This document shows positions 35,966 through 43,592 of a DNA stretch of 64,000 nt, piece after piece; positions within the stretch are counted from its first letter, which is position 1; every line of letters begins with the position of its first letter. Origin of the DNA: Pedosphaera parvula Ellin514 (GTDB lineage: Bacteria; Verrucomicrobiota; Verrucomicrobiia; Limisphaerales; Pedosphaeraceae); the NCBI RefSeq assembly GCF_000172555.1, contig NZ_ABOX02000003.1, forward strand, positions 241,797 to 305,796. Reading direction: 5' to 3'. Both the position numbers and the translations under genes were made by a program. The notes under the pieces are model-generated. The model saw nothing but the letters and a program-made list of their open reading frames with translations. It was not told the origin of the DNA and made no database searches.

Positions 35966-36588
35966 TGGCTGTCAACCACCCTTTCGATTCCGCGCGCCAG
36001 TATCTCAACGCAGGTAGCCTGATAATCGGCAGGAGTATATTCAGTCGGCTTGTTCGGCGTGGAACGACGCAGCACGCCGGTAAAAACCATTCCTCCCAGC
36101 AGATCCACGGTTACGGCCGGATCGACGTTTTCCCGCAACTGTCCGTTCGCAGCGGCCTCTCTCAGTCGATTTATCAATTCCGTGCGCAAGGGTCGAAAAA
36201 TGCCATCGGCCACTTTTCTCTCCTGATCTCGATGACGGTGTATCTCGCCAATGAGCGTGCGGATCAACGGCAGATTTTCCGTGAGCAGCGCTTCATAAAG
36301 CCGTACATAATTCGCGAGGTCTTTCCGCAAGTTGCCGGTGGCTTGCGGCAACGAAGGTTTCGTCCCGCTCTGTTCAGCATCGAAGGTCCGCCCAACCACG
36401 GCCGCCAGCAGCTTTTCCTTGGAACCAAACAATCGGAACAGGGTTACTTCGTTCACCCCGGCTTCACGCGCAATTTCCCGGGTGGTAGCACCATCCAAAC
36501 CATCACGAGCATAGACACGCGCAGCGGCTTCAAGGAGTCGCTGTTGCGTGGGAGTGCACCGGGCAATATCTGGTTTACCTGACTGCAT
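35962..36588 (-). CDS. TetR/AcrR-family repressor of the efflux operon
   Basis: 208 aa. The N-terminal HTH is clear: TQQRLLEAAARVYARDGLDGATTREIAREAGVNEVTLFRLFGSKEKLLAAVV (about residues 13-65). The remaining helices form the ligand-binding and dimer region. It is the first gene of the operon and overlaps emrB by 4 bp, so it most likely represses its own promoter and is released by a pump substrate. That regulation is inferred from the family and the gene order. Confidence 0.93.
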   Translation of the reverse strand: MQSGKPDIARCTPTQQRLLEAAARVYARDGLDGATTREIAREAGVNEVTLFRLFGSKEKLLAAVVGRTFDAEQSGTKPSLPQATGNLRKDLANYVRLYEALLTENLPLIRTLIGEIHRHRDQERKVADGIFRPLRTELINRLREAAANGQLRENVDPAVTVDLLGGMVFTGVLRRSTPNKPTEYTPADYQATCVEILARGIERVVDSQ

Positions 36589-36598
36589 GCAAGTGGTT

Positions 36599-36617
36599 AC
36601 TTACATTAGGATTAAGT
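36599..36617. promoter_or_regulatory. Possible TetR operator
   Basis: ACTTA (36599-36603) and TAAGT (36613-36617) form a small inverted repeat 10 bp upstream of the tetR start codon, within a very AT-rich stretch that could hold the -10 box. The arms are short, so this is only a suggestion. Confidence 0.3.
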
Positions 36618-36788
36618 TATAATCAAATCAAAAATCACCGAAGATAGGTCTGAAAGCTGCATTGGAGATGGCAAAAAGGAACGAATTTGCCCTGTCTCGA
36701 GGGCGTCTAAACCATGTTGAAGGAATGGGGTAAAGTTTTGTTCAGCCGAAAGGTTTAACCTATTGATTGAATCCTACGTCTTGTTTGA

Positions 36789-36812
36789 GTAGGTTTTGCA
36801 GATAAAACCTAC
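36789..36812 (+). promoter_or_regulatory. Perfect inverted repeat just before the heme-protein start
   Basis: GTAGGTTTT (36789-36797) and AAAACCTAC (36804-36812), spaced by GCAGAT. It ends 12 nt before the ATG at 36825. It may be an operator or an mRNA hairpin close to the ribosome site. A second short palindrome, GGTTTAACC, lies about 40 bp upstream. Confidence 0.5.
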
Positions 36813-36824
36813 CATTTGGAAGTA

Positions 36825-39800
36825 ATGCGCCGATACACGACCGATATGCAGTCAGATTTTTGCTCTCAAGTGAACTTGTTGTTCCAAAAATGTTTAAGGA
36901 CTGGCGGACGACTTGTTTTATCGTCTGGATTGGTGTTCATCATGCTGGCATCTTTAAGCTCCCCGGCTGGCGCGGCCTCCAACAAACAGGCTAAACTGGA
37001 GTTTAATCGCGACATCCGCCCAATCCTTTCAGAGAACTGTTATCAATGTCATGGGCCGGACAAGGGCAATCGCAAAGCCAAGCTGCGGCTGGATGTGCGC
37101 GATGTTGCTCTGGAAAAGGAAGCGTTCAAGCCGGGCAAACCAGATGAGTCAGAGTTGGTTCGCCGCATTTACACCACCAACGAAGACGATCACATGCCGC
37201 CGGCTGACTCGCACAAGCATCTTGCGGATGCGCAGAAGGAGAAGCTGAAACAGTGGATCGCGGAGGGTGCCAAATACCAGGCACATTGGGCCTACATCAA
37301 ACCGGAACGCCCGGCGGAACCGAAAACAAAGAGTGCCAAATGGATCAGCAATCCGATTGATTCATTCGTCCTGCATGAACTGGAAGCCAAAAAACTTTCC
37401 CCCGCGGCAGCAGCCGACAAACGCACCCTGCTCCGTCGGTTGAGCCTCGACCTCACGGGTTTACCTCCCACCGTGGCTGAGCTGGATGCCTTTATGAAGG
37501 ATTCCAGTTCGAAAGCTTACGAACATCAGGTGGATCGTTTGCTCGCTTCCCCTCATTATGGTGAACGCATGGCGGTGCCGTGGCTGGATGTTGCGCGTTT
37601 CGCCGATACGGTGGGCTATCACGGTGACCAAAACGTGAACGTTTTTCCTTATCGCGATTATGTGATCAATGCCTTCAACCAAAACAAACGCTATGATCAA
37701 TTTACCATTGAACAACTGGCTGGCGATTTGTTGCCGAATCCAACGACCGAACAACTGATTGCCAGCGGTTTCAACCGCCTCAACATGGTGACTCGCGAAG
37801 GCGGGGCACAACCGGGTGAATACCTCGCAAAATATGGGGCTGATCGTGTGCGCACGGTTTCGACCACGTTTCTCGGCTCGACGATGGGCTGCTGCGAATG
37901 CCACGATCATAAGTTCGATCCCTTCGCCACGAAGGATTTTTATTCCATGAAGGCATTCTTTGCTGACATCAAGCAATGGGGCGTTTACATGGACTACAGC
38001 TACACGCCCAATCCCGACCTGAAGGGTTTCAGCAACGATCATCCTTTCCCGCCCGAGATTACCGTGGACAGCCCCTACCTTCATAGGCGACTGGACGGCA
38101 TTGAGCAGCGTATTACTGGTTTGGAAAAGAGTTCGATGGAGAAGCTGGACAAGGATGCGCAGCAGAAGCAAGGCTTGCAAAATTGGTGCGACTGGAGCAC
38201 GGAATTTCTAAAGCAGAATCCTTCGGGTTGGATTACGCCTGTTCCTCAAGTGACTTCGGAGAAGAAGTCAGAGCAGTCCAAGGGAGCTGTAGTAGTCACG
38301 GATGACAAATCGATTCTTTTCAGCAGCAAGGCGGGTGAAGGGAGCGACCTGAAGCTGCCTCTGTCAGCAGGTTGGGTTGCGGCGCTTAAACTGGAACTGC
38401 TTCCCCGCCCTGAACATGACGGCAGTATTTTGATGGGCAAGGTCAAAAACGACAGCACGATGGTGAAGTTGTCAGCCGCTTTGAAGGCGCACGGCAGCGG
38501 TAAAGAAACTCCGATTTCCTTCTATCACGCTGAGGCGGATCGCAAGGAGGAACGTTATGCAAATGGCGCCGCAATCATCGGCGTCCAGGATGGGTGGAAA
38601 ACTTCCATGGAGCATGAGAAATCACCGCAAACTGCGGTTTACCTGCTCGATAAACCGATTCAGGCAAAAGAGGGCGATGAACTTGTCATTCGGCTCGGCA
38701 AGGGGTCGGTCGGTTGCGTGCGGATCTCGGTTTCACCTTTTGCGGCTAAGAATCCTCTGAATTCAGGTGCCAGTCCCGCGCTCGCAAATGCGTTGTCAAA
38801 GGGAGCCGCGAGCCTCGATGAATTGGGCAATATCTACCTGATAAGCACGGTCCCGGAGGCCTTTCCGTTTGCTCAATACAAACAGTTATATAGTCAGGCG
38901 CTTGAATGTCGTGAAGGGAAATCGCCCACGCTCGTCACGGTTTCGGCGCCACCGATGGAAACACGGGTGCTGCCACGCGGTAATTGGCAGGCGACGGATG
39001 GCGAAGTGGTGCAGCCCGCGGTCCCTCATTTTCTGCCGCAGCCTCCGAATCCGGATGGACATCGCCTGACGCGTCTTGATTTGGCGAAATGGCTGGTTTC
39101 GCGAGACAATCCGCTTACGGCGCGCACGTTCGTCAATCGCACATGGAAACAATTTTTCGGCACCGGCATTTCAGCGGTCGTTGATGATCTCGGAGCTCAA
39201 GGTGAGTGGCCGATGCATCCGGAACTGTTGGATTGGCTGGCCGTCGAATTCATGGATAGTGGTTGGGATATGAAGCATCTGGTCAAGCTGATCGTGATGT
39301 CATCCACCTACCGCCAGTCTTCCAATCCACGCCCGGAAATTCATGAAATGGATCCGGCCAATCGACTGCTGGCCTCACAATCACCGCGCCGGCTTGAAGC
39401 TGAATTCATCCGGGACAATGCCCTGTTTATTTCCGGGCTTTTGAACGAGGACATTGGTGGTCCCAGCAGCTTCCCGTACCAACCGGCGGGCTACTACGCA
39501 AATATCCAGTTCCCAAATCGCGACTACTATCCTGACCAGGATGAGCGCCAGTATCGCCGTGGCCTGTATGCTCACTGGCAACGAACCTTTCTACAACCGA
39601 TGCTGGCCAATTTCGATGCACCTTCCCGCGAAGAATGCACGGCCATTCGCAACGTTTCGAATTCTCCGCAGCAGGCATTGACGCTGCTAAATGACCCCAC
39701 CTTCGTTGAGGCCGCTCGTATGCTTGCCGGGACGGTTTTGGCCAAGGCCCCTGCGAATGATGAGAAACGTTTTGAAATGATTTATCAAAAGGCGCTAACT

Positions 39801-40010
39801 CGTTCCATGAGACCAAAGGAGCGAACCTCCCTGCAGGCCTTCTTAAAAGAACAACGAAACTATTATGGAGCGCATGTGGAGGATGCCAAAAAGTTGATGC
39901 ATGTTGGCCTCGCCGCCGAGCCGAAATCGGGTGAGGAACCTGAACTCGCCGCCTGGACCCAGGTCTGCCGCGTGGTCCTCGGCCTGCACGAAACCATTAC
40001 TCGTTACTAA
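36825..40010 (+). CDS. Planctomycete-type cytochrome c with DUF1549 and DUF1553 domains
   Basis: About 1061 aa from the ATG at 36825; a TTG at 36816 and an ATG at 36846 are alternatives. After a signal region (LVLSSGLVFIMLASLSSPAGAA) comes the heme motif CYQCHGPDKGN (PSCyt1). DUF1549 follows (TLLRRLSLDLTGLPPTVAELDAFM ... WLDVARFADTVGYHGD ... GCCECHDHKFDPF, a further CxxCH), then a long beta-rich insertion and DUF1553 (DNPLTARTFVNRTWKQFFGTG ... HPELLDWLAVEFMDSGWDMKHL). It is longer than the copy at 10.4-13.1 kb. It is presumably exported. The DUF1501 gene begins 13 bp after its stop. Confidence 0.92.
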   Translation: MRRYTTDMQSDFCSQVNLLFQKCLRTGGRLVLSSGLVFIMLASLSSPAGAASNKQAKLEFNRDIRPILSENCYQCHGPDKGNRKAKLRLDVRDVALEKEAFKPGKPDESELVRRIYTTNEDDHMPPADSHKHLADAQKEKLKQWIAEGAKYQAHWAYIKPERPAEPKTKSAKWISNPIDSFVLHELEAKKLSPAAAADKRTLLRRLSLDLTGLPPTVAELDAFMKDSSSKAYEHQVDRLLASPHYGERMAVPWLDVARFADTVGYHGDQNVNVFPYRDYVINAFNQNKRYDQFTIEQLAGDLLPNPTTEQLIASGFNRLNMVTREGGAQPGEYLAKYGADRVRTVSTTFLGSTMGCCECHDHKFDPFATKDFYSMKAFFADIKQWGVYMDYSYTPNPDLKGFSNDHPFPPEITVDSPYLHRRLDGIEQRITGLEKSSMEKLDKDAQQKQGLQNWCDWSTEFLKQNPSGWITPVPQVTSEKKSEQSKGAVVVTDDKSILFSSKAGEGSDLKLPLSAGWVAALKLELLPRPEHDGSILMGKVKNDSTMVKLSAALKAHGSGKETPISFYHAEADRKEERYANGAAIIGVQDGWKTSMEHEKSPQTAVYLLDKPIQAKEGDELVIRLGKGSVGCVRISVSPFAAKNPLNSGASPALANALSKGAASLDELGNIYLISTVPEAFPFAQYKQLYSQALECREGKSPTLVTVSAPPMETRVLPRGNWQATDGEVVQPAVPHFLPQPPNPDGHRLTRLDLAKWLVSRDNPLTARTFVNRTWKQFFGTGISAVVDDLGAQGEWPMHPELLDWLAVEFMDSGWDMKHLVKLIVMSSTYRQSSNPRPEIHEMDPANRLLASQSPRRLEAEFIRDNALFISGLLNEDIGGPSSFPYQPAGYYANIQFPNRDYYPDQDERQYRRGLYAHWQRTFLQPMLANFDAPSREECTAIRNVSNSPQQALTLLNDPTFVEAARMLAGTVLAKAPANDEKRFEMIYQKALTRSMRPKERTSLQAFLKEQRNYYGAHVEDAKKLMHVGLAAEPKSGEEPELAAWTQVCRVVLGLHETITRY

Positions 40011-40023
40011 ATTTCACTTTGCC

Positions 40024-41478
40024 ATGAATTCGAATTTCGATTTGGACGGGTTTAAGAACAGCATCAACCGGCGCACGTTTTTGGGTCGAGCAGCTTTCGG
40101 ACTGGGTGGACTGGCATTGGCGAGCCTGTTGAATCCGCGCCTGTTAAACGCGGCAGAGACAGTTGTTCCAAAAGGTCCCTGGCGAGGCATCATCAACCCG
40201 CCGCATTTCCCGGTGAAGGCGAAAAGGATCATCCATTTGTACATGGCTGGCGGACCTTCCCATCTCGAAAGTTTGGATTACAAACCGAAGCTCAAGGAAC
40301 TGCACGGCCAGCCCTTCCCGGAATCCTTCACCAAGGGACAGCAATTGGCCCAACTGCAAAACACAACGCTCAAGGCGTTCGGTCCTTTTGTCGATTTCAA
40401 AAAGTGGGGACAGTCAGGCCAGGAAATCTCAACTCTCTTTCCCAATATCGCCGGGATTGCAGACGACATTTGCATCATTCGTTCCATGCACACGGAACAG
40501 ATAAATCATGATCCGGCCCACGCGTTCATGAACACCGGTTCGCAGATTAAAGGCCGGCCCAGCATGGGATCATGGTTGCTGTATGGTTTGGGAGCGGAGA
40601 CGGAGGATCTTCCGGGCTTCGTGGTCCTGACTTCGATGGGCAAATCCGGCGTGCAACCGGTCTCCGCCCGGCAATGGTCGAGCGGCTTCCTCCCGAGCCG
40701 TTTTGAGGGCATTCAGTTTCAATCCAAAGGAGATGCCGTGCATTATGTGGGCAATCCCGAGGGTGTTTGCCAGAGCACGCAACGGCAGGTGGTGGAGGAA
40801 ATTAAACGCCTGAACGGCATGCTGGCGGAAGAGAGGATTGATCCTGAAATCCAGACGCGCATCAGCCAGTATGAAATGGCGTTTCGGATGCAGAGTTCCG
40901 TGCCGGAGCTGACTGACTTCACTCAGGAACCGCAGCATATTCTCGACACGTACGGCGTGAAACATCCGGGCGATGGCAGCTTTGCTTCGAACGTGCTGAT
41001 GGCCCGGCGACTGGTGGAACGTGGCACGCGGTTTGTGCAGGTGTACCACCGCGCGTGGGATCATCATAACAACATCGAGCGCGACATGCCGGTCAGCGCG
41101 AAGGATGTGGACCAGGCTTCAGCAGCGTTGGTCAAGGATTTGAAGCAGCGTGGCATGCTGGATGACACGCTGGTCATTTGGGGCGGCGAATTCGGTCGCA
41201 CACCGATGGGCCAGGGCTCCGGTCGCGATCATCACATCAATGCGTTTTCTGTCTGGCTGGCCGGTGGCGGCATCAAACCAGGTCTCACTTGGGGCAGCAC
41301 GGATGAGCTGGGATACCGTTTTGTCGATGACGCTCAGAAGATGCACGTGCACGATCTGCATGCCACCATGCTCTACCTGTGTGGCATCGATCATAAACGT
41401 CTGACCTTCCGCTCGCAGGGCCGCGATTTCCGCCTCACCGACGTCGCCGGAAATATTGCAAAGGGAATTGTGGCATAG
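40024..41478 (+). CDS. DUF1501 protein with twin-arginine signal
   Basis: 484 aa from the ATG at 40024; the frame is open upstream but that part overlaps the heme-protein gene. The Tat-like start is NSINRRTFLGRAAFGLGGLALASLL. DUF1501 hallmarks: RIIHLYMAGGPSHLESLDYKPKL, GRPSMGSWLLYGLGAETEDLPGFVVL, ARRLVERGTRFVQVYH, DLKQRGMLDDTLVIWGGEFGRTP, GRDHHINAFSVWLAGGG, and VHDLHATMLYLCGID. His and Asp residues in the last motifs suggest a metal site as in the sulfatase superfamily. The function is not established. Confidence 0.93.
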   Translation: MNSNFDLDGFKNSINRRTFLGRAAFGLGGLALASLLNPRLLNAAETVVPKGPWRGIINPPHFPVKAKRIIHLYMAGGPSHLESLDYKPKLKELHGQPFPESFTKGQQLAQLQNTTLKAFGPFVDFKKWGQSGQEISTLFPNIAGIADDICIIRSMHTEQINHDPAHAFMNTGSQIKGRPSMGSWLLYGLGAETEDLPGFVVLTSMGKSGVQPVSARQWSSGFLPSRFEGIQFQSKGDAVHYVGNPEGVCQSTQRQVVEEIKRLNGMLAEERIDPEIQTRISQYEMAFRMQSSVPELTDFTQEPQHILDTYGVKHPGDGSFASNVLMARRLVERGTRFVQVYHRAWDHHNNIERDMPVSAKDVDQASAALVKDLKQRGMLDDTLVIWGGEFGRTPMGQGSGRDHHINAFSVWLAGGGIKPGLTWGSTDELGYRFVDDAQKMHVHDLHATMLYLCGIDHKRLTFRSQGRDFRLTDVAGNIAKGIVA

Positions 41479-41571
41479 GCCTCGGCAGAATGCATCCGTC
41501 GTGGCAAAATGGAGATGAGTTCCAGATTTAATTTCTGCAACTGGGCCGCCGCCACGGTGACAGTGCCTTTT

Positions 41572-41586
41572 TAGCCATACTGGCTA
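41572..41586. repeat. Short hairpin with CCATACTGG core (first of two)
   Basis: TAGCCA-TAC-TGGCTA. A related, longer hairpin GTTGCCCA-TAC-TGGGCAAC occurs at 42233-42251. They share the loop and core while the outer stem differs but stays paired. The first lies between the DUF1501 gene and leader A, the second just after the paralog A stop. Confidence 0.5.
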
Positions 41587-41680
41587 TAAAGAACATTAAA
41601 TCGCCGCGTCAAACAGGCCACCAATCATTCAATAACGTCGATTTCCACGCAAAAGCGGGCGTTCAGGCGCGAAACACCCA

Positions 41681-41824
41681 TTGGCATCCGAGGTGCTAAG
41701 TCCAAGTTGGTCGAACCTTAGGGGGATTCCACTCCGAACTTTCCTGGGGCTCAACCATTGAACCATATCCGCTTTTGTTTCCTGGATGTGGATTGAAACT
41801 GAAAACTAATTGGAACTGACTAAA
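41681..41824 (+). promoter_or_regulatory. Leader A of the tandem paralog pair, with hairpin
   Basis: This 144-bp stretch aligns over its full length with leader B (42677-42821). The strongest shared blocks are GGTCGAACCT, AGGGGGATTCCACTCCGAA and GGCTCAACCATTGAACC. A stem CCATATCC (41763-41770) / GGATGTGG (41784-41791) occupies the same place as the CCACAGCCAC/GTGGCTGTGG stem of leader B; the bases differ but pairing is preserved. A GGAACTGA SD-like string precedes the ATG in both. It looks like a conserved 5' untranslated RNA element or promoter region. Confidence 0.7.
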
Positions 41825-42202
41825 ATGAAAAAAATCGCATTGTCGAAATTATTCGTTGCCTTGCTCGGCATCGTGGCGCTGGGCGCCCTGGCGTTCAACA
41901 TCCTGGCCTACTGCCAGGTTCGCCAGGAAATCACCACAGTTGAAAGGGACGAGCAGGTCGTAAGCAAAATGTTTGAAGTGACCAAATTGATTATACTCAA
42001 GCAGCAACTTGGCGATACCAACGCAACAAAACAATTGCTGAGTTCAAGTATCAATGCTGACTTGGCGAGACTAAAAATTCTTAGAGGAGAGGTCAGCCCC
42101 ACGGTTGATGAGAGCATTAATGTGCTGCTGAAAGTGGCCAGCAAAAATCAGAACGAACAAACAGTTTATAAACTTTCCATGGCACAACCGGTTGCCCGGT
42201 AA
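41825..42202 (+). CDS. Small membrane-anchored protein, paralog A
   Basis: 125 aa from the ATG at 41825 (MKKIALSKLF); an in-frame start at 41810 would be out of register with paralog B. One N-terminal membrane helix, FVALLGIVALGALAFNILAYCQ, is followed by a helical extracytoplasmic part with TTVERDEQVVSKMFEVTKLIILKQQL and TNATKQLLSSSINADLARLK. The end is KLSMAQPVAR. Nearly every feature has a counterpart in paralog B, including NILAY, the Asp/Glu-Gln-Val-Val-x-Lys-Met motif, TNxTxQ and the SMxQP end. No known family is recognised; the topology resembles sensor domains without a signalling output. Confidence 0.8.
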   Translation: MKKIALSKLFVALLGIVALGALAFNILAYCQVRQEITTVERDEQVVSKMFEVTKLIILKQQLGDTNATKQLLSSSINADLARLKILRGEVSPTVDESINVLLKVASKNQNEQTVYKLSMAQPVAR

Positions 42203-42676
42203 ATAATACGTCGCTTCTCTATACGAAGGCGCGTTGCCCATACTGGGCAACACCGGGCGGGATTACTATCACCAAAATAATTGCCTTATTGTGGAGCACC
42301 GAAAAATCAGAATGGATGTCGTGGGATTTCCTGTCGCTTATTCAGCTTCCCGGACAAAGAGGCGGCTGAGCACCTCCTTCCAAATAGCGTTCACGCGAAT
42401 GATGGAGAGAACATGGTGCTTTTCTTGCCGCCCCATCATAAGCCGATTTGGAAACCGGCGCTCCGTCTTGCTGTCGCCTCCCTCGACCTCACATTGAAAT
42501 TCATCTCCTGTGCCATTGCATAGTTGGAGCCGGATGGGATCGGTCCCACGATGTAGTCGTGCATTTCCCTTTGTCCATGCTGGTCGAAATGTGCAGCCAT
42601 GAAATCTCACAGAATAGCCTAAACTGCCAAAATCGCAGGATTCCGAACAAAATATGTCATTTCAGAATGCGGACTG
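42203..42676. other. Gene-free spacer between the two paralog units
   Basis: About 475 bp. It begins with the hairpin GTTGCCCA-TAC-TGGGCAAC (42233-42251), which may stop transcription of paralog A although no T-run follows. Short open frames on both strands have no SD and no recognisable motif. No trace of a mobile element was seen. Confidence 0.4.
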
Positions 42677-42821
42677 TTGGCATCCAAGATGCTAAACCAG
42701 ATACGGTCGAACCTCAGGGGGATTCCACTCCGAAACTCTTTAAGGCTCAACCATTGAACCACAGCCACTTATAGTTTGTGGCTGTGGATTGAAACTGAAT
42801 ACAAATCGGAACTGAATAAAA
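42677..42821 (+). promoter_or_regulatory. Leader B of the tandem paralog pair, with hairpin
   Basis: Aligns with leader A from TTGGCATCC to the start codon. It contains a perfect 10-bp stem CCACAGCCAC (42759-42768) / GTGGCTGTGG (42778-42787) with a 9-nt loop. Relative to leader A, one G-C pair is replaced by U-A and one C-G by U-G, so the structure is kept while the sequence changes. The stem is followed by ATTGAAACTGAA and GGAACTGA, as in A. Confidence 0.72.
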
Positions 42822-43205
42822 ATGAAAAATAATGTAATACTAAAGTTCGTGGTGGCTTTTTTTGGCATCGTGGCAGTCGCTGGTCTGGCGTTTAACATCC
42901 TGGCTTATTCCCAACTCAACCAAACTATCCGTACCGCCGAGAATGATGATCAGGTGGTGACCAAAATGGTAGATGTAGCCAATCTGACAAGGCTCCTGAT
43001 GCAGTTCGATACTGGTAACACGAATCAGACCCGGCAGATGTTGAGCATGCATTTGAATGGCGAGCTCTCCAAAGTGCATGACTTAAAAACTAGCGCGAGC
43101 GCATCAATCGAGGAAACCTCTGTCGTGCTTGCCCGGTTGGTCACCAAGGCACAGAGGGAACATGCGGGATATGCTCTCTCCATGGTGCAACCAGCTGCCC
43201 ATTGA
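42822..43205 (+). CDS. Small membrane-anchored protein, paralog B
   Basis: 127 aa. Clear homologue of the previous gene: KFVVAFFGIVAVAGLAFNILAYSQLNQ is its membrane helix, followed by TAENDDQVVTKMVDVANLTRLLMQFDTGNTNQTRQML and the end LSMVQPAAH. It is likely anchored in the inner membrane with the helical part outside. The two copies differ at about half of the residues by eye, so the duplication is old, yet their leaders have diverged no more than the genes. Function unknown. Confidence 0.8.
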   Translation: MKNNVILKFVVAFFGIVAVAGLAFNILAYSQLNQTIRTAENDDQVVTKMVDVANLTRLLMQFDTGNTNQTRQMLSMHLNGELSKVHDLKTSASASIEETSVVLARLVTKAQREHAGYALSMVQPAAH

Positions 43206-43592
43206 GTCAGATTCCGGTGCCGCAATAGATAACCATGTCAGACAGGCACTTACATACGTCGTCCCGTGCATTTCAGAAGCGAGAGCCCGGGGCGACGGGC
43301 TGTAACCAAGTTTTCGGCAGAGATGAGTTTGGCCTGTGCCTTAAGACAAAGTAAAATAATGAGACAGTGTTCGATTTCCTGCCATTCCGGCAGTATTTAC
43401 TGAAGATGCATAAAAGCTCTTTATCGAAACGATGGAGACTGTTTTTTGGGCTGTCTGAAAAAACAATTGCTACTCCCAAGGATGCCGCCCCCCGCTATCC
43501 GCGCCGTATTTCCTCGAGATGGGTAAGGGCTCTTTATCAGAATGGTGGCAGCGACCCTTCAATCTGGCAGAAATAACATTTACCGTTGAGAC
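43206..43592. other. Gene-free stretch after the paralog pair
   Basis: 387 bp. An open frame at 43367-43576 (plus strand) has no convincing SD or motif. Two partly similar strings, AAAGCTCTTTATCGAAACGA and AGGGCTCTTTATCAGAATGG, occur about 120 bp apart (near 43412 and 43527). Otherwise nothing is seen. Confidence 0.35.

Noticed and set aside
39901..40023. Upstream extension of the DUF1501 frame
   Set aside because: It lies inside the end of the heme-protein gene in a different frame; the Tat-type start at 40024 is clear.
42234..42774. Several plus- and minus-strand open frames between the paralog units
   Set aside because: No SD, no recognisable motif, mutual overlap, and no counterpart near the first unit.
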